64,000 nt of DNA from an uncultured Kineothrix sp. (GCA_910588855.1 CAJUSR010000012.1:46570-110569); one strand, 5' to 3'. Positions 27,838-37,318 are shown, counted from the first letter of the stretch. Notes: generated by a model not told the origin, from the letters alone. A program made the numbers and translations.

Positions 27838-28923
27838 GTGTCCAGAGTTTATAATTTTTCGGCAGGCCCGGCGGTCTTGCCCGAAGAGGTTTTGAAAGAA
27901 GCAGCAGATGAAATGTTGGATTATAGAGGAACCGGCATGTCTGTGATGGAGATGAGCCATAGGTCAAAAGCTTATGATACAATTATCAAAGAGGCTGAGG
28001 CAGATTTGAGGGATTTGATGGGAATCCCGGATAATTATAAAGTATTGTTCCTGCAAGGCGGGGCAAGCCAGCAGTTCGCCATGATTCCTATGAACCTGAT
28101 GAAAAATAAGAAGGCAGCTTATATTGTGACAGGGCAATGGGCGAAAAAGGCTTATCAGGAAGCAAAGATATACGGGGAAGCGGTGGAAGTGGCGTCGTCT
28201 GCAGATAAGACTTTTTCCTATATCCCGGATTGCTCCGACTTGGATATTCCTGAGGATGCGGATTATGTGTACATTTGTGAAAATAATACAATTTACGGTA
28301 CGAAGTTTAAGACATTGCCGGATACAAAAGGCCATACGCTGGTAGCGGACGTATCTTCCTGTTTTTTGTCGGAACCTGTGGATGTAAGCAAATATGGGGT
28401 AATTTACGGCGGTGTCCAGAAGAATATCGGTCCTGCGGGCGTAGTGATTGTTATTATCAGGGAAGATTTGATTACGGAGGATGTGCTTTCCAAAACCCCC
28501 ACCATGTTAAAATATAAAACCCATGCAGACGCGGATTCCCTTTACAATACGCCTCCGGCATACGGGATTTATATATGCGGCAAGGTATTCAAATGGCTGA
28601 AAAAGCAAGGCGGCCTTGAGGCGATGAAAGAGTATAACGAAAAGAAGGCGAAGATTTTATATGATTTCCTGGATGAAAGCAAGTTGTTTTGCGGTACGGT
28701 AAGGAAAGAAGACAGGTCTTTGATGAACGTTCCTTTTGTAACAGGGAATGAGGAGCTGGACGCTAAATTTGTAAAAGAGGCAAAAGAGGCAGGCTTTGAG
28801 AACCTGAAAGGGCATAGGAGCGTAGGCGGTATGCGTGCCAGCATCTATAACGCTATGCCGGCAGAAGGTGTGGAAAAGCTGGTGGAGTTTATGAAAAAAT
28901 TTGAAGCGGAAAATGCCGAATAG
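27838..28923 (+). CDS. serC: Phosphoserine aminotransferase
   Basis: Start chosen at GTG 27838 (encoding MSRVYNFSAGPAVLPEEV), 9 bases after AGGAGG; an ATG 30 bases earlier lies ahead of this RBS. The 361-residue PLP enzyme converts 3-phosphohydroxypyruvate to phosphoserine. FLQGGASQQFAMIPMNL and the PLP-lysine region YGGVQKNIGPAGV are intact. It is the first gene of serC-serA, 39 bases apart. Confidence 0.97.
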   Translation: MSRVYNFSAGPAVLPEEVLKEAADEMLDYRGTGMSVMEMSHRSKAYDTIIKEAEADLRDLMGIPDNYKVLFLQGGASQQFAMIPMNLMKNKKAAYIVTGQWAKKAYQEAKIYGEAVEVASSADKTFSYIPDCSDLDIPEDADYVYICENNTIYGTKFKTLPDTKGHTLVADVSSCFLSEPVDVSKYGVIYGGVQKNIGPAGVVIVIIREDLITEDVLSKTPTMLKYKTHADADSLYNTPPAYGIYICGKVFKWLKKQGGLEAMKEYNEKKAKILYDFLDESKLFCGTVRKEDRSLMNVPFVTGNEELDAKFVKEAKEAGFENLKGHRSVGGMRASIYNAMPAEGVEKLVEFMKKFEAENAE

Positions 28924-28962
28924 GGAAATGGGCTGCTGACAAAAGGAAATGGGAGGATGGAA

Positions 28963-30126
28963 ATGTTTAAATATCATTGTTTAAATCCGATTGCGGATAT
29001 CGGGCTGGATAAATTTACGGGGAATTATGAAAAGACGGAAGATGTGAACGAGGCAGACGGGATTTTAGTCCGCAGCGCAGCGATGCATGATATGGAATTG
29101 CCCGAAAAACTTTTGGCGGTAGCAAGGGCCGGAGCGGGGGTAAACAATATTCCTTTGGATAAATGTGCGGAAAAGGGAATTGTTGTTTTCAATACGCCGG
29201 GGGCCAATGCCAATGGTGTAAAAGAGCTTGTCATTGCCGGTATGCTTTTAGCCTGCCGCGATATCGTAGGGGGTATCAACTGGGTTTCGAACAATAAGGA
29301 TAATGAAAATATTGCAAAAGCTGCGGAAAAGGAAAAGAAGAATTTTGCAGGAACGGAAGTGCAGGATAAAAGGCTGGGCATTATCGGTTTAGGTGCAATC
29401 GGCGTAAAAGTGGCGAATGTAGCGAAGCATATGGGGATGGAAGTATATGGATTTGACCCTTATGTTTCCGTAGACGCTGCCTGGAATCTGAGCAGGGATG
29501 TAAAACATGCATTGAATGTAGAAGAGATATATGAAAGCTGTGACATTATTACCATCCATGTTCCGCTTTTGGACAGCACAAAGGGGATGGTGGATAAGGC
29601 GGCTATCGACAAGATGAAGGACGGTGTGATATTGCTGAACTTTTCCAGGGATTCCCTGGTGAAAGAGGCGGATGTGTTAGAGGGCATCCGGTCAGGAAAA
29701 ATACGTAAATATGTGACCGACTTCCCCAATCCTATGACAGCCGGGCAGGAAGGCTGCATCGTGATTCCACATTTAGGGGCATCTACGGAGGAGTCCGAGG
29801 ATAACTGTGCCAAAATGGCGGTCAAAGAAATGATGAATTATCTGGAAAACGGCAATATCATCAATAGTGTAAACTACCCGAATTGTGATATGGGTATCTG
29901 CTCCCAGGCGGGAAGGATTGCTATTTTCCATAGGAACATTGCCAATATGATTACAAAGTTTACCGCCTGCTTCGGCGATGAAGGCATTAACATTACGGAT
30001 ATGACAAACAAATCCAAAGGGGAAGTGGCTTATACCATGATAGATTTGGAAAGCCCGGCAACGGCAGAAATGATAAGCAAGCTGCAGGCAATTTCCGGTG
30101 TGTTCCGTGTCAGAGTGGTAAAATAG
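28963..30126 (+). CDS. serA: D-3-phosphoglycerate dehydrogenase with C-terminal ACT domain
   Basis: Start at ATG 28963 (MFKYHCLNPIADIGL); the ATG six bases earlier directly abuts GGGAGG. The 387-residue enzyme makes the first step of serine synthesis. The NAD motif is LGIIGLGAIGVKVANVAKH with the acidic residue in FDP; the substrate-binding region is VRSAAMHDMELP. The last ~75 residues (FHRNIANMITKFTACF to FRVRVVK) form an ACT domain, the likely serine feedback site. Confidence 0.97.
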   Translation: MFKYHCLNPIADIGLDKFTGNYEKTEDVNEADGILVRSAAMHDMELPEKLLAVARAGAGVNNIPLDKCAEKGIVVFNTPGANANGVKELVIAGMLLACRDIVGGINWVSNNKDNENIAKAAEKEKKNFAGTEVQDKRLGIIGLGAIGVKVANVAKHMGMEVYGFDPYVSVDAAWNLSRDVKHALNVEEIYESCDIITIHVPLLDSTKGMVDKAAIDKMKDGVILLNFSRDSLVKEADVLEGIRSGKIRKYVTDFPNPMTAGQEGCIVIPHLGASTEESEDNCAKMAVKEMMNYLENGNIINSVNYPNCDMGICSQAGRIAIFHRNIANMITKFTACFGDEGINITDMTNKSKGEVAYTMIDLESPATAEMISKLQAISGVFRVRVVK

Positions 30127-30130
30127 CGGA

Positions 30131-30160
30131 TTGCGTCAAAACAACGGGCGAATGTATAAT
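30131..30160 (+). promoter_or_regulatory. Promoter candidate for the lipoprotein gene
   Basis: TTGCGT and TATAAT with an 18-base spacer. The same region holds GCGTCAA and TTGACGC 40 bases apart, which could act as a serA terminator or operator; no long T run follows. Confidence 0.4.
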
Positions 30161-30230
30161 GGGCATGCCTGGCTGTCTTGACGCCCTTTAGAATCGTGGT
30201 AAAACGATAGGCAGGGATGGGATGATCGGT

Positions 30231-31526
30231 ATGAAGAAAAAGGCAGTTTTATTATGGGTAACAGGATGTTTTTTGTGCGGTGTGGCAATGACTGGCTGTG
30301 GCCCGATGGGGCAGTTACGGAATGTGGCGAGGATGTCGGGAGCAGAATCCGGGATAGAGGAAAAGGCAGGGAGTAAAGAAGAAAAAGAGGAGGAAAAGAA
30401 GAAAGCTGCGGACTCGGAAACTCCTGTGTTGGGAGGAGAGGCGGTAGAAGGCTTTGAAGATTTTTCTTATCTTTATGAAGAGACGCTTACTGCTTATATG
30501 GAAGAGGATACGGAAATTGGAAAGGTAAAACGGAAGACGGTTACAGTGTACATCCCAGAAGGGAATGCATCCGGTATAAATGCGGAACTTCCGGGCACTG
30601 CGTATGCGGATACTTTCGGGGTAACATTCCGTTTCAGCCTGAATTCATATCTGATATCCGGTCAGGAAGAAAAAACGGTGGCTGAAAAACTGCAAGGGTA
30701 TATGGATGAAACCTATCCGGATAAAAATGAAAAAAAGAAAAAATCCCATAAGGCGGATTATGAAGGCCTGGAACTTTCAGAAGTGGAAAAAATAGGGCAG
30801 GATGCAGCAGTTGCAAGGGCGGAATATTTTGTATGGAATGACGAAAAGGAAGAATACGGCATAGTTTACGGAACCTATTATTTAAAAGAACTGGAACCGG
30901 ATCTTCTGGCATTGTTGGAAGTGGAAGTGGATAGTTCAAAGGCTGCTTCTAAGACGGAGGAACTCTTAAAGGAACTGGAAGCTTTTTATGAAGTGGATTT
31001 GGAATGGAACAGCGATGAAGCGCAGGAAAAGTTGGAAGATTACCTTGCAGGGAAAGAAGAGGAGGAAGTTCCGGGTGCTATAGAAGGTATTATAGAATTT
31101 GATTATCCGAAAGGCTGGGCGCTGGATGAGAACTATTCCGACGAGGGAATGCTCATATATGCGCCGGGAGGAGACAGCGACGGAGCCGGCTGCGGGATAG
31201 CGATTACCAGTCTGGATTCGTTTGGGGTTACCGATGACGTTATTGGCTGGTTGGGCGATGAAGAATATCTTAGCAAGTTTATAGAAGAAGGGCTTGGGGA
31301 AGGCGCAGAGAATCTGACGGTCCGGTATTATGGCAATACGTGTATCGGGGAAACCGCCCTGGCGGAATTTATTTATACGGAAGAAGGGGAAGTGATAGAC
31401 TGCAGGCTCTATCTCGGAGGGGATGATGAAAAGATATATATCATAGTGGCTGTCCAATTCCAATGGCTGGAAATGAATACCTTTGAAGTGGCAGAAGAAC
31501 TATTGGAAAAAGGGAAGGTACGGTAA
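30231..31526 (+). CDS. Lipoprotein of unknown function
   Basis: Start at ATG 30231 (MKKKAVLLWVTGCFL); an ATG nine bases earlier abuts the RBS-like GGGATGGG. The signal peptide ends in a lipobox (VAMTGC). A Glu/Lys-rich linker of about 40 residues (30340-30420) leads to a soluble acidic domain of about 370 residues with no family I recognise. The gene stands between serA and a bidirectional terminator. An extracytoplasmic membrane-anchored location is clear; the role is not. Confidence 0.75.
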   Translation: MKKKAVLLWVTGCFLCGVAMTGCGPMGQLRNVARMSGAESGIEEKAGSKEEKEEEKKKAADSETPVLGGEAVEGFEDFSYLYEETLTAYMEEDTEIGKVKRKTVTVYIPEGNASGINAELPGTAYADTFGVTFRFSLNSYLISGQEEKTVAEKLQGYMDETYPDKNEKKKKSHKADYEGLELSEVEKIGQDAAVARAEYFVWNDEKEEYGIVYGTYYLKELEPDLLALLEVEVDSSKAASKTEELLKELEAFYEVDLEWNSDEAQEKLEDYLAGKEEEEVPGAIEGIIEFDYPKGWALDENYSDEGMLIYAPGGDSDGAGCGIAITSLDSFGVTDDVIGWLGDEEYLSKFIEEGLGEGAENLTVRYYGNTCIGETALAEFIYTEEGEVIDCRLYLGGDDEKIYIIVAVQFQWLEMNTFEVAEELLEKGKVR

Positions 31527-31536
31527 GGTATATATA

Positions 31537-31610
31537 AAATCCGGGTGCCGGAAGGCTTTTTGGCGATGTTGAGAAACAAAGCCTGAAAAGCTTTCCGGTA
31601 CCCGGATTTT
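31537..31610. terminator. Bidirectional terminator between convergent genes
   Basis: AAAATCCGGGT/ACCCGGATTTT and CCGGAAGGCTTTT/AAAAGCTTTCCGG form a long near-perfect stem with A and T runs on both sides, between the lipoprotein (+) and the 93-residue protein (-). Confidence 0.85.
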
Positions 31611-31620
31611 ATAACGGCAG

Positions 31621-31902
31621 TTATTGCAGCGTATTTGCCATATGGGAAAAGCCTTGCCCGTTTTCCTGCAAATCGGCTTGTAATTTTGCTTCCGCTTCTA
31701 CGGAAGCTTCACTGGCGAGATCCATATAAAGGATGAAAATATCTTCAAGGCTTTTATTTTCCTCTGCCGCGATTTCTTCCATAATCGGACGCAGCGCATC
31801 CAACTGTACCGAAACCTGCGTTTTTTGCGGGTCAATATCTTTTAAAACTTCCTCCGCATACGCACTTATCCGTTCCCAAATCTTTCTATTTTCGCTGGTC
31901 AT
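31621..31902 (-). CDS. Small helical protein of unknown function
   Basis: A 93-residue soluble, acidic and probably all-helical protein (MTSENRKIWERISAYAEEV to HMANTLQ). A very good GAGGAGG site seven bases before the ATG and terminators on both sides make it a real gene. I recognise no family. It is monocistronic on the minus strand, with repeat copy B upstream. Confidence 0.7.
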   Translation of the reverse strand: MTSENRKIWERISAYAEEVLKDIDPQKTQVSVQLDALRPIMEEIAAEENKSLEDIFILYMDLASEASVEAEAKLQADLQENGQGFSHMANTLQ

Positions 31903-31988
31903 AAATTCCTCCTCAATAAAAATGTTGTAATTTATTTTATCACTTGACGCTTGTGCTGTATAGGTTAATTTGTTAAAATAATTGATAG

Positions 31989-32118
31989 AATCAAAGACCC
32001 CGCTGCAAGCAACGGGGTATCAAACTTGCAGCGCTGCCAAGCAGCGGGGGATTTGACCCTCGCGGCAGTCGCCAGATGTCTGCAAGCAGCCACTTGGCTC
32101 GTTGCTCGCGGGAATAAA
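31989..32118 (+). repeat. ~130 bp GC-rich interspersed repeat, copy B
   Basis: Same sequence and orientation as copy A at 6647 with about ten substitutions, including compensating-looking changes in the GCGCTGC block. It lies between the divergent 93-residue gene and the DUF1015 gene. Confidence 0.85.
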
Positions 32119-32172
32119 TTGGTTGCTGGCTATGGAATAGGCAGTAACATAACAGGGAAGGGATAAAAACAT

Positions 32173-33414
32173 ATGGCGGACATTAGACCCTTTAAGGCTA
32201 TCCGTCCACAGAAAGGGCTGGAACAGCGGATAGCGGCGCTTCCTTATGATGTATACAACAGAGAGGAGGCAAAACAGGAGGTGGAGAAGGAGCCTTTGTC
32301 TTTTCTCCGGATTGACAGGGCGGAAACGCAGTTTACGGATGATGTGGATGCTTATGCCGATATTGTCTATGAAAAAGCGCATGATTTACTATGGGAAATG
32401 ATAGAAAACGGGGAAATGGAAGAGGAAGAAGCGGAATGCTATTACGTGTATGAGCTGGTAATGGATGGCAGATCACAGACAGGGATTGCTGCCTGTGCCT
32501 CGGTGGACGATTATCTGCATGGGGAAATTAAAAAGCACGAGAATACGAGGGAAGAAAAAGAGCTTGACCGTATACGCCATGTAGACATTTGCCAGGCCCA
32601 GACTGGCCCCATTTTTCTCGCATACCGTTCCCATCCGGCGATTTGCGAAGAAACACGGAAGGCGAAGGCAAAAGAACCATTGTATGATTTTGCTGCTTCG
32701 GACGGCATTGTCCATAGGGTATGGAAGATAGACGATGCGGGGGCGGTAGAAAGGATAAAACAGGCATTCCGGGAGGCGGGGAATATTTATATTGCAGATG
32801 GGCACCATAGATGTGCTTCAGCAGTCAAAGTATCATTAAAGAGACGGGATGCGAACCCCGGTTATACGGGGGAAGAAGAATTTAACTATTTCTTATCGGT
32901 TTTATTCCCGGATGACCAGCTTATGATTATGGATTATAACCGGGTAGTGAAAGACTTGAATGGGCTTTCGGAAGAGGAATTTTTAGGACGGGTTGCAGAG
33001 ACTTTCTTTGTGGAAAAAATGGGCAGGCAGCCTTGCCGGCCAAAGGAAAAAGGATGCTTTGGGATGTACCTGCAAAATAGCTGGTATTGCCTGAAGGAAA
33101 AAGAAAGGGCAAGGAGCGGCAGTATGCAGCCGGAAAAAATGCTGGATGTGGCAGTGCTGCAGGATATGCTGTTGGAGCCGGTACTTGGGATTAAAAATCC
33201 AAAGACGGATAAACGGATTGATTTTGTCGGCGGGATACGGGGACTGGAGGAACTGGAACGGAGAGTACATACGGATGCTGCCGTAGCATTTGCCATGTAT
33301 CCTACTTCCATTTCGGAATTGTTTGCCGTGGCGGATGCAGGACGGTTGATGCCTCCCAAATCCACATGGTTTGAGCCGAAATTAAGAAGCGGGTTATTTG
33401 TCCATAAAATATAA
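32173..33414 (+). CDS. DUF1015 family protein
   Basis: A 413-residue cytoplasmic protein of the DUF1015 family: DIRPFKAIRPQKGLEQRIAALPYDVY at the start, the central YIADGHHRCASAVKV block with His and Arg residues resembling a catalytic or nucleotide site, and AYPTSISELFAVADAGRLMPPKSTWF-like end (AMYP variant here). The family commonly sits beside serA/serC in Clostridia; here it is 2 kb from serA, with a lipoprotein and a minus-strand gene in between. Biochemical role unknown. Confidence 0.9.
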   Translation: MADIRPFKAIRPQKGLEQRIAALPYDVYNREEAKQEVEKEPLSFLRIDRAETQFTDDVDAYADIVYEKAHDLLWEMIENGEMEEEEAECYYVYELVMDGRSQTGIAACASVDDYLHGEIKKHENTREEKELDRIRHVDICQAQTGPIFLAYRSHPAICEETRKAKAKEPLYDFAASDGIVHRVWKIDDAGAVERIKQAFREAGNIYIADGHHRCASAVKVSLKRRDANPGYTGEEEFNYFLSVLFPDDQLMIMDYNRVVKDLNGLSEEEFLGRVAETFFVEKMGRQPCRPKEKGCFGMYLQNSWYCLKEKERARSGSMQPEKMLDVAVLQDMLLEPVLGIKNPKTDKRIDFVGGIRGLEELERRVHTDAAVAFAMYPTSISELFAVADAGRLMPPKSTWFEPKLRSGLFVHKI

Positions 33415-33448
33415 AATTTATCAGTGAGAGAAAGGATTAGGGATTGAT

Positions 33449-36136
33449 ATGAACAATAAACTTTACAAATTAATGAACTGGCCGGACATTGAAGAAATTA
33501 TTTATTCGGAATCGGACAATCCGCACCGGACTCTGGGCGCGCATGTTGTCGGAGGCAATACGCTGATACAGGCCTATCTTCCGGGGGCGAAAAGTGTGAT
33601 TGTGCAGAATAAAAAGGATAAGAAAAGCTATGAAATGGAAATGGCGGATGAAGAAGGTTTTTTTGCTGTGGCTGTTCCCGGCAAGGCGCCTTTTTCTTAT
33701 GAGTATATTGCGGAATATGAAGACGGCAATTTGAAAAAAGTAAAGGACGCTTATAATTTTGCCCCTCAGATAGAGCAAAGCGATTTGGATAGGTTTGCGG
33801 CCGGCATCCATTATACGATTTATGAAAAACTGGGTGCGCATCCTATGACAATCGATGGGGTAAAGGGAGTATATTTTGCGGTATGGGCGCCCAATGCAAT
33901 GCGTGTCAGCGCAGTAGGGGATTTTAACGGCTGGGACGGACGTATCCACCAGATGCGCCGGCTGGGCAATTCCGGTATTTTTGAAATATTTGTGCCGGAT
34001 GCAAAGGCAGGGCAGAATTATAAATACGAAATAAAAGTAAAAGGCGGTTTGACATACTTAAAGGCAGACCCTTATGCTTTTGGGCAACAGCTCCGCCCGG
34101 ATACGGCTTCCGTAATAAGGGAAAGTGTAGGGAAAGAGAAAGATAAGGCATCCGGTCAAGTAGTATGGGAAGACCAGGAGTGGATAAAGGGCAGGAAGGA
34201 GCGGCAGGGAAGCGATAAGCCGATTAGCATTTATGAGCTTTATTTGGGGTCTTTTAAGCAGGGTGAAGACAAGGGCTATTTGAATTACAGGGAGCTGGCT
34301 CCTCTTGTCATTGATTATGTGAAAGAAATGGGATATACCCATATTGAATTGATGCCGGTAATGGAGCATCCTTTTGATGGCTCCTGGGGATATCAGGTTA
34401 TCGGATATTATGCGCCTACGGCAAGGTATGGAACCAATGAAGACTTTATGTACTTTATGAATGAAATGCATAAAGCCGGTATTGGGGTTATTCTGGATTG
34501 GGTTCCTGCACATTTCCCAAGGGATACGTATGGATTGTCTAATTTTGACGGAACATGCCTTTATGAGCATCAGGACCCAAGGAAAGGAAGCCATCCGCAT
34601 TGGGGAACTTTGATTTATAATTACGGAAGGCCGCAGGTTTCCAATTATCTGATTGCCAATGCGCTTTATTGGATTGAGCAGTATCACGCGGACGGAATCC
34701 GCATGGATGCGGTAGCTTCTATGCTTTATCTTGATTATGGGAAAAATGATGGGGAATGGGTAGCAAACTTTTATGGCGGACATGAGAACTTAGAAGCCGT
34801 AGAATTTTTGAAACATTTAAATTCGATTGTAAAAAGACGCGACGAAGGCGTTTTGATGATTGCGGAAGAGTCTACTGCATGGCCGAAAGTAACCGGGGAT
34901 GTAGAGGATAATGGGCTTGGATTTGATATAAAATGGAATATGGGCTGGATGAACGATTATTTAGGCTATATTTCCTGTGACCCGTATTTCAGGGCACATC
35001 ATCATAATGAACTGACATTCAGCATGATTTATGCTTACAGTGAGAAATTTATGCTTGTATTTTCCCACGACGAGGTAGTCCACGGCAAAGGGACTCTTAT
35101 CGGCAAGATGCCGGGGGAAATCAAAGATAAATTTGCCAACCTGCGTCTGACACTTGCCTATATGATGATACATCCGGGTAAAAAGCTGCTGTTTATGGGG
35201 CAGGACATCGGGGAATTTGATGAATGGAACGAGGAACGGGAAGTGGAATGGGGGCTTACCGCTTATGACAGCCATAAGGGGGTACAGAACCTTATGAAGG
35301 CATTGAACAGGCTGTATACTTCATCCCCGGCATTATATAAGTACGATACTTCATGGGAAGGGTTTGAATGGATTAACTGCATTTCTTCCAACGATTGTAT
35401 GCTTGTATTTATGCGTAAAGCGGACAAGCCGGAAGAATCCTTTGTAGTGGTAGCCAACTTCGCAAACGTATGGAGGGAATTTACCATTGGTGTTCCTTAT
35501 GCAGGCAAATATAAGGAAATCCTGAATACGGATGCGGAAGAATTTGGCGGGGAAGGCAGAGTGAATGCGGATGAAATAGGTTCCGTAGAAGAAGAATATG
35601 ACGGCAGGGAAAACTCTATATGTATGTCCAGCGCGCCTTTGTCCGTAAGTATTTTCTCATATATTCCGTATACGGAGGAAGAAAAGAAGGAAATCGCCAG
35701 AAAGAAAGCGGAAAAGGAGAAAAAAGAAAGGGAAGAGGCGTTAGAGCGGGAGCGCCAGGAAAAAATAGATAAGCTGGAAAAAGAACGCCAGGAAAAGGAA
35801 GCGGAAATCGAGCGCGCCCTGAAGGAAGCGGAAGAAGCGAAAGAACGGGCGGAGCAGATGCTTAAGGAAGTCGAACTGGTAAGAAAAGAAGAAGAAAAAG
35901 TGCTGGAAGAACAAAAAGAGGCCGAAGCAAAGAAAGAAAAAGCCGCGGAAAAGGAAAAGAAAACGGCGAGAGAGACGAAAGAAGAAGCGAAAAAGGTAGA
36001 AGAGACGAAAGAGGCGAAAAAAACAAAAGGAGCGAAAGAAGTAAAAGAGACGAAAAAGGCAAATGAAACAGAAAGAGCGAAAGGAACGCAAAAAGCAAAA
36101 GAAACGAAAAATACCGGAATGAAGAAAAGACAGTGA
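33449..36136 (+). CDS. glgB: 1,4-alpha-glucan branching enzyme with long charged C-terminal tail
   Basis: Residues 1-740 form a full GlgB: an N-terminal CBM48-like region (VYFAVWAPNAMRVSAVGDFNGWDG) and a GH13 barrel with HPFDGSWGYQ, the nucleophile in DGIRMDAVASML, the acid in IAEEST and the third Asp in FSHDEVVHGKG. It introduces alpha-1,6 branches in glycogen. From about residue 745 on, roughly 150 residues are almost only Lys, Glu, Ala, Arg and Thr in coiled-coil and then KETKKAK-like repeats. Usual enzymes end where the tail begins. The tail could bind polymer, RNA or partners, or be neutral repeat expansion. No other glg gene is nearby. Confidence 0.95.
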   Translation: MNNKLYKLMNWPDIEEIIYSESDNPHRTLGAHVVGGNTLIQAYLPGAKSVIVQNKKDKKSYEMEMADEEGFFAVAVPGKAPFSYEYIAEYEDGNLKKVKDAYNFAPQIEQSDLDRFAAGIHYTIYEKLGAHPMTIDGVKGVYFAVWAPNAMRVSAVGDFNGWDGRIHQMRRLGNSGIFEIFVPDAKAGQNYKYEIKVKGGLTYLKADPYAFGQQLRPDTASVIRESVGKEKDKASGQVVWEDQEWIKGRKERQGSDKPISIYELYLGSFKQGEDKGYLNYRELAPLVIDYVKEMGYTHIELMPVMEHPFDGSWGYQVIGYYAPTARYGTNEDFMYFMNEMHKAGIGVILDWVPAHFPRDTYGLSNFDGTCLYEHQDPRKGSHPHWGTLIYNYGRPQVSNYLIANALYWIEQYHADGIRMDAVASMLYLDYGKNDGEWVANFYGGHENLEAVEFLKHLNSIVKRRDEGVLMIAEESTAWPKVTGDVEDNGLGFDIKWNMGWMNDYLGYISCDPYFRAHHHNELTFSMIYAYSEKFMLVFSHDEVVHGKGTLIGKMPGEIKDKFANLRLTLAYMMIHPGKKLLFMGQDIGEFDEWNEEREVEWGLTAYDSHKGVQNLMKALNRLYTSSPALYKYDTSWEGFEWINCISSNDCMLVFMRKADKPEESFVVVANFANVWREFTIGVPYAGKYKEILNTDAEEFGGEGRVNADEIGSVEEEYDGRENSICMSSAPLSVSIFSYIPYTEEEKKEIARKKAEKEKKEREEALERERQEKIDKLEKERQEKEAEIERALKEAEEAKERAEQMLKEVELVRKEEEKVLEEQKEAEAKKEKAAEKEKKTARETKEEAKKVEETKEAKKTKGAKEVKETKKANETERAKGTQKAKETKNTGMKKRQ

Positions 36137-36256
36137 AGCTGAGGTGGAAAGAAACGGGCTGCCAGTTATTGATTTGGAACCTGCCAAAGGTGACATGGAT
36201 GAAAGGCAATAAATAAGGCCGAAGGGAAATGCTGAAAGTTTTCAATTTTTAATCCT

Positions 36257-36315
36257 AAGTTTGTGTCTGCGCGGCATCCACAAACTTGGCGCAACAAAGC
36301 CGCGCAGGAATGGGG
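36257..36315 (+). promoter_or_regulatory. Pseudoknot-like leader element, copy 3 (before mscS)
   Basis: Arms in order: AAGTTTGTG, one base, CTGCGCGGC, three bases, CACAAACTT, 11-base linker, GCCGCGCAG, then GAATGGGG holding the Shine-Dalgarno. Both pairings (arm 1/3 and arm 2/4) are perfect over 9 bp. The A-B-A'-B' order cannot be a nested hairpin pair; it predicts an H-type pseudoknot or two alternative folds. Confidence 0.65.
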
Positions 36316-36320
36316 AAAAA

Positions 36321-37196
36321 GTGAAGGAATTAGGTTTAGCATCGTTTGCGGCGGAAGAGGAGATTGATATAGGGATGATAGAGGGCTTTTTTCAGGAATT
36401 GCCGGAAAAAGCATGGCATTTGGGAATGCGGGTTGTGATGTCGGCAATTGTCCTGTTGATTGGGGTACAGATTGTCAGAATAATCCGTGGGCTGGTGAAG
36501 AAATCTTTGGCAAAGGGGAATGCGGATCAAGGGGTAATACAGTTTATTGACTCTTTCCTGAAGTTTTCCTTGTATGTAGTGCTGTTCATTACGATAGCGT
36601 CCGGGTTTGGGATGGATGCAGCGAGTATATTGGCATTGCTCGGTTCTGCAGGCGTTGCCATCGGTCTTGCCATCCAGGGAAGTCTTGCAAATTTTGTAGG
36701 CGGTGTGCTGATTCTCCTTTTGAAACCTTTTAAGGTAGGGGATTATATTAAGGAAGATACCAACAGGAACGAGGGAACTGTCATTTCTATCGAACTGTTT
36801 TACACAAAGCTGGCAACGCCGGATAACCGGGTAATTGTACTGCCAAACGGTACGCTTGCCAATTCCAGTTTGACCAATGTAACCGCCTGCAAAAGCAGAC
36901 GGTTGGATATCAAAGTCGGGATATCCTATGACGCAGATATCCGGCAGGCGAAGGAAGTCCTGCAAAAGGTTTTGGAAAAGGATGAAGCCGTGATAAAGGA
37001 AATGGATCATTTTGTATATGTGGATGAACTGGCGGAGAGCGCAGTGAATCTTGGAATCCGCTGCTGGCTCTCTACGGATGATTTTTGGCAGGGGAAATGG
37101 CGTTTGACGGAAAATGTGAAGTATGCTTTGGATGAAGCAGGTATCTCGATTCCTTATCCCCAAATGGATATTCATTGTTGTGGGAAAAGCAAATAG
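36321..37196 (+). CDS. mscS: Small-conductance mechanosensitive channel
   Basis: Start chosen at GTG 36321 after TGGGG at the end of the leader; the longer frame from 36261 runs through the leader. A 291-residue MscS-type channel with three TM helices (about 36-58, 75-97, 102-125). The pore-lining Gly/Ala helix is LGSAGVAIGLAIQGSLANFVGG, followed by the beta domain (GDYIKEDTNRNEGTVISI) and the PNGTLANSSLTN motif. It opens on membrane tension to release solutes in hypo-osmotic shock. Confidence 0.95.
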   Translation: MKELGLASFAAEEEIDIGMIEGFFQELPEKAWHLGMRVVMSAIVLLIGVQIVRIIRGLVKKSLAKGNADQGVIQFIDSFLKFSLYVVLFITIASGFGMDAASILALLGSAGVAIGLAIQGSLANFVGGVLILLLKPFKVGDYIKEDTNRNEGTVISIELFYTKLATPDNRVIVLPNGTLANSSLTNVTACKSRRLDIKVGISYDADIRQAKEVLQKVLEKDEAVIKEMDHFVYVDELAESAVNLGIRCWLSTDDFWQGKWRLTENVKYALDEAGISIPYPQMDIHCCGKSK

Positions 37197-37271
37197 ATTT
37201 TTTGCCCGGAACTGGTCCTAATTTGCCAGAAATTGATAGAATGAGGAAATAGCCCTATACAAAGAACCGTA

Positions 37272-37314
37272 GGTGCAAAGTCTAAGAAATCAGGAATGGC
37301 TTTGCACCTTTTTT
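37272..37314 (+). terminator. Terminator after mscS
   Basis: GGTGCAAAG pairs with CTTTGCACC across a 20-base loop, followed by TTTTTT. Confidence 0.85.
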
Positions 37315-37318
37315 ACCT

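Noticed and set aside
30131..30230. Another pseudoknot leader before the lipoprotein gene
   Set aside because: Crossed pairings (GCGTCAA/TTGACGC, TGCCT/AGGCA) exist, but spacing differs by over 20 bases and the second stem is only 5 bp.
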